Source: a virus
Direction: 5' to 3' (one strand)
Virus record (IMG/VR): IMGVR_UViG_3300046007_000587
Span: 1 to 20,002 of that record
DNA length: 20,002 nt
Below the pieces are notes generated by a model. It was not told the origin of the DNA and did no database searches. It was given only the letters and a program-made list of their open reading frames with translations. Of the stretch, positions 6,679 to 13,892 are shown one piece after another. The position numbers and the translations under genes were made by a program. Each line of letters opens with the position of its first letter. The first letter of the stretch is position 1.

Positions 6679-7301
6679 TAAACACTGAGTGGCATTTCCC
6701 ATGCCCCATATACACGGTTGAACGTCCTGATTTTCTACAGTCAGTTAGCCAAGTGTCTGAAGAGTCGTTAGCGGAAAGTCGTAAGACCGAGCAAGTTAAT
6801 GACATCCACCCCGTATTGATGAGCGGCAATTATTTTGCCGATCCTCGTATTGCCCCTTTTAGTCAATTTATAGCCGATACCGCTTGGAATATCCTTCAAG
6901 ACCAAGGTTATGCTATGCAGAATTTTCGCACCTCTTTTATAGAGATGTGGACTCAAGAGCATTACAAAGTGTCTGGCATGGAGCAGCATGTTCATGGGTT
7001 TGGATCGCAGATTGTTGGGTTTTACTTCTTAGAAGCGCCAGAAGGTTCTTCCCGTGTTGTGTTCCACGACCCTCGTCCGGGGAAAATTCCACTTAATCTG
7101 CCAGAACAAAACGTAAGTCAAGCTACCGTAGCAAGTCAAATGATTAACTTTGAGCCTAAGCCGGGGCTTATGATCTTTTCAAATGCTTGGTTGCCGCATT
7201 CGTTCACCCGTCACACCGCAGACAAACCTATCAAGTTTGTTCACTTCAACCTTACCGTACAAGCTGCGCCGCCACTGCCTCCCCCCGCCGAAGTGGTATG
7301 A
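6675..7301 (+). CDS. Putative 2OG-Fe(II) oxygenase of the 2OG-FeII_Oxy_5 type, third of three
   Basis: A 208-aa protein overlapping the previous stop by ATGA. It fits the family recognised by H.H...(S/Q)..G.YFL..P.GS near the middle: H105-V-H107 (EQHVHGFGSQIVGFYFLEAP), then F.DPRP, then PG..I.F..WLPH with H175. The C-terminal strand KFVHFNLTV replaces the more usual R(I/V)S(I/F).FN, with K187 where Arg is common. The N-terminus (W.FPCPIY) is also typical. The last 13 residues are a Pro/Ala-rich tail. Phage members are common in aquatic viromes; their substrates are not established. It ends with ATGA into the next small gene. Confidence 0.78.
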   Translation: MINTEWHFPCPIYTVERPDFLQSVSQVSEESLAESRKTEQVNDIHPVLMSGNYFADPRIAPFSQFIADTAWNILQDQGYAMQNFRTSFIEMWTQEHYKVSGMEQHVHGFGSQIVGFYFLEAPEGSSRVVFHDPRPGKIPLNLPEQNVSQATVASQMINFEPKPGLMIFSNAWLPHSFTRHTADKPIKFVHFNLTVQAAPPLPPPAEVV

Positions 7302-7534
7302 ACAAGTATAGTATCCGGTTTAACAAGACGCGAGGGCAACCGGGGCGAGGGACTATTGACCATGTATGGCGAGTGTTTGAAAATGGCAAGGAGTATCTGT
7401 TTAAGAACCTGAATATCACAGTGCCTGTACACAGTGAAAAGGACGGAAACGGAGTCGATTACAACATTTGCTGTTATGGCGTATTGACCATAGACCGAGA
7501 TACTTCAACAGCGGTGATAACAGATGGACGATAA
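7298..7534 (+). CDS. Small unknown protein, 78 aa
   Basis: The protein starts MNKYSIRFNKTRGQPGRG at an ATGA overlap; the frame is open further upstream inside the oxygenase gene, but the overlap start is the better choice. It has basic N-terminal residues, an aromatic DHVWRVFENGKEYLFKNL stretch, a Cys-Cys pair (NICCYG) and a final strand LTIDRDTSTAVI. This suggests a compact, beta-rich fold. I recall similar short proteins beside oxygenase genes in aquatic phages, but know no function. Translational coupling to the third oxygenase suggests it belongs to the same cassette. It overlaps the holin-like gene by 11 bases. Confidence 0.7.
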   Translation: MNKYSIRFNKTRGQPGRGTIDHVWRVFENGKEYLFKNLNITVPVHSEKDGNGVDYNICCYGVLTIDRDTSTAVITDGR

Positions 7535-7949
7535 AACCCACGAACTAGCGGTTCTTAAGGCGCAAGCTAAGATCAAGCTAGAGGAACTTAAGGCCCAAGA
7601 CTCTGCTAAGGAAGTTGCTGGTAAAGCGATTGGCGAGGACGGGCTTCTTTATATCTTCCTCATCGTACTCGTGGGCGTGGGTGCGTCACTATTTCTTGAA
7701 GGCGAAAAAATTGCTGCTGTTATGGGTCTTCTTGGTGCTTCACTTACTGCGCTCATTCAAATGCTAAATGGCATTGCTGGCACTGCTGCTAAGCAAGAAA
7801 AGCCAGAGTTTGAAGTCATCAAAGATCTTATCCACCGCCTTGACAAACTAGACCGTGCCGAGCAACCCATGCAAGTGGATGTAGAAGGCACCAAGGTGAC
7901 GGTTAAGAAAGGTGCCGATCAGATTACTGCAAGAGGTGAACATGTTTGA
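7524..7949 (+). CDS. Holin-like two-TM membrane protein
   Basis: A 141-aa protein. Residues 5-35 are a charged helix likely to form a coiled coil. Residues 41-58 (LLYIFLIVLVGVGASLFL) and 63-86 are two hydrophobic helices joined by a short EGEK turn. The remainder is a hydrophilic helix plus a short beta segment (VDVEGTKVTVKKG). Small two-TM proteins directly upstream of an endolysin are good holin candidates; the long soluble C-terminus is larger than in classic class II holins. It overlaps both neighbours, so the lysis genes appear to be one coupled unit. It could also be an accessory membrane protein, with the next gene as the true holin. Confidence 0.6.
   Translation: MDDKTHELAVLKAQAKIKLEELKAQDSAKEVAGKAIGEDGLLYIFLIVLVGVGASLFLEGEKIAAVMGLLGASLTALIQMLNGIAGTAAKQEKPEFEVIKDLIHRLDKLDRAEQPMQVDVEGTKVTVKKGADQITARGEHV
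7933..7939 (+). promoter_or_regulatory. Shine-Dalgarno GAGGTGA
   Basis: GAGGTGA lies two bases before the ATG at 7942 and supports that start over an in-frame ATG at 7912. Confidence 0.55.
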
Positions 7950-8427
7950 ATTACTTGGCGGCGGTCTCCTCGGCTCTATCTTTGGTGGCATCTTCAGGCT
8001 TGCCCCTGAAGTCTTGAAGTTTCTCGACAAGAAGAACGAGCGCCAGCACGAGCTATCCATGTTCCAACTCCAGACCGACCTCGAAAAGATGAGGGGCGAG
8101 TTCAAGATGGAGGAGAAGTATGTTGACTACAGCATCCAGCAAATGGATACGATTAAGGAGGCATTTAAGGAACAGGCCGCAACAGCAAAAGAGGCTGGTT
8201 GGTTCGCTTCTTTTATCACTGCTGTTACCCGCCCCGGTCTTACTTGGATTGCTTTTGGCGTATACGTGGCTGTCAAAGCTGCTGGCCTGACGATTGCCTT
8301 CCAGACTAACGCTAATTGGGCTGAGGTACTAACCAAGTCCTATGACGAAGATGACTTCGCCATGCTGAATATGATGTTAACGTTCTGGTTTGTAGGACGG
8401 TCTATCGAGAAGTACAACAAGTCGTGA
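7942..8427 (+). CDS. 3TM-holin-like membrane protein
   Basis: A 161-aa protein. Residues 1-28 are a Gly-rich hydrophobic/amphipathic helix (LLGGGLLGSIFGGIF). Residues 30-83 form a long charged coiled coil. Then come a TRPGLTW turn (R97-P98), a membrane helix at about 100-119, and a second at about 138-152. The amphipathic helix, charged coil, RP motif and two C-terminal TM helices resemble the 3TM holins associated with gene transfer agents and many aquatic phages. That family is thought to release endolysin through the inner membrane. It lies directly upstream of the lysozyme and overlaps it by four bases. The gene is GC-rich (62% in one 60-base sample). Confidence 0.65.
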   Translation: MFELLGGGLLGSIFGGIFRLAPEVLKFLDKKNERQHELSMFQLQTDLEKMRGEFKMEEKYVDYSIQQMDTIKEAFKEQAATAKEAGWFASFITAVTRPGLTWIAFGVYVAVKAAGLTIAFQTNANWAEVLTKSYDEDDFAMLNMMLTFWFVGRSIEKYNKS

Positions 8428-8891
8428 ATGAAGCCAAGAAACTTTGCAAGGATGTATTAATCAAACCATTTGAGGGTTTGGCAAAGCGTTTGCCTGACGG
8501 ACGAGTAACTGCTTATCCTGATCCCGGAACCCGTGGGCATCCTTGGACTATTGGTTGGGGTGCGACAGGGCCAGAGATTCAGCCGGGAACGATTTGGACG
8601 ATTCAGCAGTGCGAGGATGCGCTTGACCACCACGTTGAGTATTTCGTGCGTGGGCTTTTAAAGTTTTCACCCAAGTTAGCAACCGCTTTGCCTCGACGGA
8701 TTGCCGCCGTGACAAGCTGGGCATACAATTGCGGTTTAGGGAACTATCGGGTTTCCACGTTCAAGAAGCGGGTTGATGCGGGGGATTGGGATGGTGCAGC
8801 CGATCAATGTTTATTATGGAACAAAGCTGCTGGAAGAGTTCTCCCCGGACTTACTCGCCGCCGTGCGGCTGAAGCTGCGTTGATGAGGTGA
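8424..8891 (+). CDS. Endolysin: GH24 (T4/P22-type) lysozyme
   Basis: A 155-aa muramidase that cuts the beta-1,4 bond between N-acetylmuramic acid and N-acetylglucosamine. The start is a GTG overlapping the previous TGA; an ATG four bases later is out of frame. The catalytic region shows E17 in KPFEG, then YPDPGTRGHPWTIGWG with D33 and T42, the Glu-Asp-Thr arrangement of GH24 with the longer loop seen in many phage lysozymes. The C-terminal helices contain SWAYNCGLGNY and LPGLTRRRAAEAALM, both standard for the family. No signal peptide or SAR segment is visible, so it should need a holin to reach the wall, and two candidates lie immediately upstream. Confidence 0.93.
   Translation: MNEAKKLCKDVLIKPFEGLAKRLPDGRVTAYPDPGTRGHPWTIGWGATGPEIQPGTIWTIQQCEDALDHHVEYFVRGLLKFSPKLATALPRRIAAVTSWAYNCGLGNYRVSTFKKRVDAGDWDGAADQCLLWNKAAGRVLPGLTRRRAAEAALMR
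8885..8891 (+). promoter_or_regulatory. Shine-Dalgarno GAGGTGA containing the endolysin stop
   Basis: GAGGTGA ends three bases before the GTG at 8895, and its TGA is the lysozyme stop codon. It supports the GTG start of the next gene and couples structural expression to the lysis genes. Confidence 0.6.
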
Positions 8892-8894
8892 GCC

Positions 8895-10970
8895 GTGCCA
8901 CTCAAAAAGATCCTACTAAAGCCGGGAGTTAATAAAGAAAACACTCGGTATACCAACGAGAATGGTTGGTACATCAGCGACAAAGTGCGCTTTCGCCAAG
9001 GCACTCCCGAAAAGATCGGTGGGTGGGCTAGGATTTCTGCTAATACTTTCCAAGGTGTATGTCGTGCGCTTTGGAATTGGGTGACGCTTGGCTTTCAAAA
9101 TTTGCTAGGAGTTGGAACCAACCTCAAGTATTACATTGAACGGGGTGGAGAATATATTGATGTTACCCCCATCAGGACAACAGTCACTCTTGGCACAGAC
9201 CCTTTTGCAGGAAACGGCACTACAACGGTTACGGTAACCGCTAATTCTCACGGCGCTCTTACCGGCGATTTTGTTACGTTTTCAGGTTCTACTGATACGC
9301 TAGGTCCGGGCGGCACTTCGCTATTTGATGCTGAGTACCAACTTACGGTTGTCAATGCAAACTCTTATACGATCACTACTGCTTCTTCTGTAGCTGCTGG
9401 TTCTTATGGTGGGTCTGCTGTTGTAGCAGCATACCAAATTAACGTAGGCCCAGAAATTGAAGTTCCTCTCAGTGGATGGGGAGGGGGTGGTTGGGGTCTT
9501 GGTACGTGGGGGTTTGGTGTTACTGGGTCAGTAGCACTGCGCTTATGGTCTGCTAATAACTTTGGCGAAGATCTAGTCTTTGGTCCTCGTGGTGGGGCTT
9601 TGTATTACTGGGATGCAGGTAACCTTTCAACTAACCCCGTTGGGCGGGCTGTAAACGCCAATACGATTGGTGGTTCTGTCACATTTGATACGGCTGAGAC
9701 TAATTACTTAACTCTTTCTAACCTGTTGGCTGAAGGTACTGCAATTAAGTTTGAAACTTCTGGGTCGATGCCTTCACCCCTTGTTGCCGGTACAACTTAT
9801 TATTTGCTTAATGTTGATGGTGCTACCGCTCAGCTATCTGCCACACTTGCTGGATCAAAAATTGTTGTGACAACCAACGGTTCGGGGGTTTATATATCTG
9901 AGCTTGTGGATGTGCCGACTATACAAAACTACATTCTTGTTTCAGACACTTCTCGTTTTGTCTTGCTGTTTGGTACGACCGACTACGGTAGTACTACTTT
10001 AGACCCCATGCTGGTGCGGTGGAGTAACCAAGAATCTGTCGTTGATTGGGTACCTTCGTCATTAAACCAAGCGGGATCTGTGCGGTTATCGCATGGTTCT
10101 GAAATTGTTACTGCGCTACAGACACGGCAAGAAATTGTTGTTTGGACTGACTCTTCTCTTTATTCACTTCAATATGTCGGTGCGCCTGTTGTTTGGGCTT
10201 CGCAGCTTCTCGGAGACAATATTTCTATCGTCGGTCAAAACGCCGCAGCAGTTGCTTCCGGCATTGTGTATTGGATGGGGGTAGATAAGTTTTACCGCTA
10301 CGATGGCCGGGTGCAAACACTTCGTTGTGATCTTCGCAGGCATGTATTTAGCAATATTAATACGAGTCAGTATTTGCAAGTTTTTGCCGGGACTAACGAA
10401 GGATTTAATGAGGTCTGGTGGTTTTATTGCTCGGCAGGTTCTAACGTTGTTGATTCGTATGTGGTTTACAACTATGCCGAAGACGTTTGGTATTACGGCT
10501 CGCTTGGGCGTACTGCTTGGATTGACTCCGGTTTACGAGATTACCCCGTAGCTGCTACTTACAACTATAACCTTGTCAACCACGAACAAGGTATTGACGA
10601 CAACGCTACAGAAACACCAACAGCTATCGACGCCTATATTGAATCTGCTGAATTTGATATTGACGATGGCGAGCACTTTGGGTTTGTATGGCGTATGGTG
10701 CCTGACCTGACGTTCCAAGGCTCAACGACTGCGTCGCCTCAAGTCACAATGACGATGTATGGCATGAATGGTTCGGGGTCTGGGTTTAATACTGAAGCGT
10801 CAAAAGCTGTTGCCCGTACTTCGACGGTTACGATTGAGCAGTTTACTAATATTGTTTACACCCGCATTCGTGGTCGTCAGATGATTATGAAGATCGGGTC
10901 TTCAGGGCTTGGAACCACTTGGCAGCTTGGTGCACCACGGATTGATATTAAGCCGGATGGTAGGCGATGA
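8895..10970 (+). CDS. Phage virion structural protein (tail tube/stabilisation type)
   Basis: A 691-aa protein with a GTG start after GAGGTGA. The N-terminal block (PGVNKENTRYTNENGWY...KVRFRQGTPEKIGGW) is a strong signature of a large family in short-tailed aquatic phages, usually annotated as a tail-tube, stabilisation or packaged structural protein. Repeated aromatic/Gly blades through the second half (for example VYWMGVDKFYRYDGR) suggest a beta-propeller-like body. Two small beta modules appear inserted: about 104-174 (TVTVTANSHGALTGDFVTF) and about 256-333 (ending ...TTYYLLNVDG...). Between them, residues 193-209 form a Trp/Gly run, SGWGGGGWGLGTWGFGV. The next gene overlaps by ATGA. Confidence 0.82.
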   Translation: MPLKKILLKPGVNKENTRYTNENGWYISDKVRFRQGTPEKIGGWARISANTFQGVCRALWNWVTLGFQNLLGVGTNLKYYIERGGEYIDVTPIRTTVTLGTDPFAGNGTTTVTVTANSHGALTGDFVTFSGSTDTLGPGGTSLFDAEYQLTVVNANSYTITTASSVAAGSYGGSAVVAAYQINVGPEIEVPLSGWGGGGWGLGTWGFGVTGSVALRLWSANNFGEDLVFGPRGGALYYWDAGNLSTNPVGRAVNANTIGGSVTFDTAETNYLTLSNLLAEGTAIKFETSGSMPSPLVAGTTYYLLNVDGATAQLSATLAGSKIVVTTNGSGVYISELVDVPTIQNYILVSDTSRFVLLFGTTDYGSTTLDPMLVRWSNQESVVDWVPSSLNQAGSVRLSHGSEIVTALQTRQEIVVWTDSSLYSLQYVGAPVVWASQLLGDNISIVGQNAAAVASGIVYWMGVDKFYRYDGRVQTLRCDLRRHVFSNINTSQYLQVFAGTNEGFNEVWWFYCSAGSNVVDSYVVYNYAEDVWYYGSLGRTAWIDSGLRDYPVAATYNYNLVNHEQGIDDNATETPTAIDAYIESAEFDIDDGEHFGFVWRMVPDLTFQGSTTASPQVTMTMYGMNGSGSGFNTEASKAVARTSTVTIEQFTNIVYTRIRGRQMIMKIGSSGLGTTWQLGAPRIDIKPDGRR

Positions 10971-11740
10971 CCACCCTTCAGCAACCTGCTGTTCCAAACC
11001 TACCGTTTGCCTCACAAGACTACTCGGCTGTTTATCAAGAGCAGTTCAATAACGTTCTTCGCCTATATTTCAACCGCCTTAATAACAACCTTCTTTCGCT
11101 TTTAGGTGACTACGGGGGCCGGTTTTTAGATTTCCCGCATGGATCATTTTACGATGTTGGGGATCAAGTAGCCGTTTCAACCACCACTGCTTACCCTGTC
11201 AGACTTAACGCTACGGCTTATTCCAATGCAGTTAGGGTTGTTGATAACACCAAGATAACTTTTACATACCCAGGTACATATAACATTCAGTTCAGCGTTC
11301 AGATGGCTAATTACGACAACGCTGAACAAGATATTGATATTTGGTTTGCCAAAAACGGTGCGTATATTCCTGACTCAAACACTCGGTTTGGGCAAATCCC
11401 TCGTAAAAATCCTGGTATCCCGTCACATATGGTGGGTACGGTTAACTTGTTTGTGGATGTGGTAGCCGACGATTATGTTGAGTTGTATTGGCGTACCAGC
11501 GATCTTGACACTTATATTCAGTACTACGGCTCTGGTACTTCCCCCACTCGCCCTGCTATACCTTCGGTCATTCTCACTGTATCATTCGTGTCAGCATCGA
11601 CCACGGCTGTAAGTAATATTCTGTCTGTAGGGCTGTCCGGTGTATCTAGTACGGGGGTTACAGGTACTGTTTCTAATGGACATTCTGTCGCTTCATCAGG
11701 TGCTTCAGGCACAGGTGCAGTAGGCACCGTTACTCCTTGA
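10967..11740 (+). CDS. Phage structural protein with jelly-roll-like domain and C-terminal repeats
   Basis: A 257-aa protein starting MTTLQQPAVPNLPFASQDYS. Residues 13-55 hold a helix with RLYFNRLNN and a Gly/Asp turn. Residues about 75-215 are beta-rich, with TYPGTYNIQFSVQMANYDN, DIDIWFAKNGAYIPDSNTR and DDYVELYWRTSD, a pattern like C1q/TNF-type jelly rolls in phage fibre or head-decoration proteins. The last about 38 residues are two units of the repeat found in the 387-aa protein near the window start (VGLSGVSSTGVTGTVS and VASSGASGTGAVGTVT). The start overlaps the preceding stop by ATGA. It is probably a tail or fibre component, by context. Confidence 0.78.
   Translation: MTTLQQPAVPNLPFASQDYSAVYQEQFNNVLRLYFNRLNNNLLSLLGDYGGRFLDFPHGSFYDVGDQVAVSTTTAYPVRLNATAYSNAVRVVDNTKITFTYPGTYNIQFSVQMANYDNAEQDIDIWFAKNGAYIPDSNTRFGQIPRKNPGIPSHMVGTVNLFVDVVADDYVELYWRTSDLDTYIQYYGSGTSPTRPAIPSVILTVSFVSASTTAVSNILSVGLSGVSSTGVTGTVSNGHSVASSGASGTGAVGTVTP
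11627..11734 (+). repeat. Two units of the GV.ASGAVGSV-type repeat
   Basis: Two coding units with the same core (L/S)SG(V/A)(S)(S/G)TG.(T/V)GTV as the array at 1340-2338, here as a C-terminal tag on an unrelated domain. Confidence 0.7.
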
Positions 11741-11751
11741 TTGGATAAGTT

Positions 11752-13890
11752 ATGTCTACAAGTAATCTTACCTTAGACTTGTTTAAAGAAGCTGCTTCCG
11801 TAGCTGAACAAGATTACAGAAACGGAAAAGTAAACACACCGTTTGGGCCAATGTTTGCTCGTGATGCTGCGTTTGTTTTTAGCGAGCTAAATAAGTTAGG
11901 TATTACTGATCCGTCTAAACTGCAAGCCAAGGTTGTAGGTTCTGGCGAAAGCCAAAAAGTTCAGTACATAGACGGAACTACAGGTAAAGTAATCCAAGAA
12001 AAGCTCACAAGTCAGGGTGGTTCCTTAGATTTAGGTGGTAACAAAGATGTTAATGGCTATGACCTTTTCATGGCCCCCAACGAACAAGGTGGGCTAACAC
12101 TTCAAAGTACCCCACCAAAAAAGTCTAGCTGGGTAAAATTTAGGGATGACGTACTAAAACCTGCGGCGGCAATTGCAGCAGCTTATTTTCTCGGCCCAGA
12201 AGTACTTGCGGCGTTAGAGGGTACAGGGGCTGCTGCTGCCGGGACTGCCGCTGCCGGAGAAGGTATTTTAGCTGGTACTACCGCAGCAGATATTATGGCT
12301 GCAACTGAAGCTCTTGAAGCAGCAAGTAATGCAACACTTGCTGGAGGTGCTAGTGCTAGCGCTTTTCCTGCTGCTTCCGGTGTTCCCGCTGCGCTTACTG
12401 GTGCTGAACTTGCCGCTGCTGGTGCTGGTGCTGAACTTGCCGCTACTGCTCCTGCCGCCGCTGGTACGGCTGCTCCTGCGTCTGTGACTGTTGCTGCTAC
12501 TCCGATTTCTGCTACGCCTTCTCTTCTTCCTGCTGTCGCTGGGGCGGGTGTGTTGGGAGCCCTTACTCTTCCTAATAGTCCTGAAGCTGTCATGCAGGGA
12601 GCGGGGACTACAACGACTACGACTCCTGAAATAACAGAACAGCAACGACTAGAAAAATTACAACAAGGGGCTGCTGCCGGGGCTGGTGCCTCTATCCTTA
12701 AACAATTAGCAGACGCTACTGGACTCAGTGAAGATACGCTTAAGATGTTGCTCCAGGGCGGTGCTGGTTTACTTGGTGGTGCAGCAAGTTATTACGATGC
12801 CAAAGCAGCTAGAGAAGCTGCAAGAGGTGCTTCATTTGCACCAAGTTCTGGACTTAAAGCAGTAACAGGTAAAGGTGGGGCTACTGGCTTTAAGAAAGCT
12901 GCGTCGGGCGGTGTGATGAGTGTGCTCAACGAAAAAGGCCCAGAGGATTATGGTATTGAGTCTTTGTTAGACCGTGAAATGTTCATGGAAGCTAACATGC
13001 CTGCGGGAGAAAATACTCAATACGATATATACGGCAACATGATTATGCCAGACCCTTATTTGCGCTCTATGACTGTGGGGGAAACAGATCAAACTGAAAG
13101 AGATGCGATGAGGGAATATTACAAAAATCCTGAAAACGAAAAATTAAGTTATGACATACGCAAAAATTTGGAAGATGCGGTAATTGCTAGAGGTGGGATG
13201 GGCGAAATAGATGTTCAAGAAACTTTACGAAATATCTATAATACCCCAGAAGGACAAAATATATTTTTTAATTATACAGATCAGCTTAAATACGCTCCTT
13301 CAGACGCTACAGAATTAATATTAAAAGACATTGGGTTAGATGCAAGAGAAGCTGAAGGGTTTACTCCTGATACAAACAGTTTTGTACCACGCTTAGCTTA
13401 TGATTTATCTAATTTTGATCAAAGCAATCCAAAAATAGGTCAAGCGCTTGAAAGAGAAATGCTTAAATTAATTGACCCTAACGCTCCCCGCACATTTTTC
13501 CGTGATTACAACCAAAAAGATTTCACAGAAGTTCCTAATATAGGTGGTGGCGGCGGTGAAGGTAGTGGTGGCAGCGGCAGCGGTGGGGGTGGTGCTGCTG
13601 GTGGAGTAGCTTCTCTTATACCTAGTCGTATGGCACGGGGGCGCTACTTGGATGGACACAGCGATGGTATGGCTGATAAAGTACCTGCAAGTATCGAAGG
13701 CAGGCGTCCCGCTGCGCTAAGTGATGGTGAGTTCGTGATCCCTGCCGACGTTGTCAGCCACTTGGGTAACGGCAATTCAAACGCTGGTGCTAAACGTTTG
13801 TATGAAATGATGGATCGTATTCGCGGTGCTCGCACTGGAAACACTAAGCAGGGCAAGCAAATCAACCCTAATAAATTTCTGCCGAGGTAA
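11752..13890 (+). CDS. Large internal/structural virion protein with conserved C-terminal domain
   Basis: A 712-aa protein. Residues 1-110 are mixed alpha/beta. About 125-290 are very Ala/Gly-rich with hydrophobic helices. About 300-350 contain an Ala-rich helix. Residue 386 begins GGVMSV. About 400-600 form an acidic, AT-rich module rich in Tyr, Asn and Asp. A Gly/Ser linker (about 600-622) leads to the C-terminal domain: GGVASLIPSRMARG, then DGMADKVPASIEGRRPAALSDGEFVIPADVVSHLGNG and AKRLYEMMDRIRGARTG in part. The latter block is highly conserved in large virion proteins of aquatic phages. Ala/Gly-rich hydrophobic stretches fit an ejected internal protein able to enter a membrane, but this is inferred. 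Start by GGATAAG upstream. Confidence 0.72.
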   Translation: MSTSNLTLDLFKEAASVAEQDYRNGKVNTPFGPMFARDAAFVFSELNKLGITDPSKLQAKVVGSGESQKVQYIDGTTGKVIQEKLTSQGGSLDLGGNKDVNGYDLFMAPNEQGGLTLQSTPPKKSSWVKFRDDVLKPAAAIAAAYFLGPEVLAALEGTGAAAAGTAAAGEGILAGTTAADIMAATEALEAASNATLAGGASASAFPAASGVPAALTGAELAAAGAGAELAATAPAAAGTAAPASVTVAATPISATPSLLPAVAGAGVLGALTLPNSPEAVMQGAGTTTTTTPEITEQQRLEKLQQGAAAGAGASILKQLADATGLSEDTLKMLLQGGAGLLGGAASYYDAKAAREAARGASFAPSSGLKAVTGKGGATGFKKAASGGVMSVLNEKGPEDYGIESLLDREMFMEANMPAGENTQYDIYGNMIMPDPYLRSMTVGETDQTERDAMREYYKNPENEKLSYDIRKNLEDAVIARGGMGEIDVQETLRNIYNTPEGQNIFFNYTDQLKYAPSDATELILKDIGLDAREAEGFTPDTNSFVPRLAYDLSNFDQSNPKIGQALEREMLKLIDPNAPRTFFRDYNQKDFTEVPNIGGGGGEGSGGSGSGGGGAAGGVASLIPSRMARGRYLDGHSDGMADKVPASIEGRRPAALSDGEFVIPADVVSHLGNGNSNAGAKRLYEMMDRIRGARTGNTKQGKQINPNKFLPR
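13884..13890 (+). promoter_or_regulatory. Shine-Dalgarno GAGGTAA containing the upstream stop
   Basis: GAGGTAA ends two bases before the ATG at 13893; its TAA stops the preceding gene. Confidence 0.55.
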
Positions 13891-13892
13891 TC

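Noticed and set aside
12183-12645. Two overlapping minus-strand open frames of 125-136 aa
   Set aside because: They are antisense to an Ala/Gly-rich coding region. Their Ala/Pro or Ser/Arg/Thr composition mirrors GC-rich alanine codons, and no ribosome binding site or family resemblance is seen.
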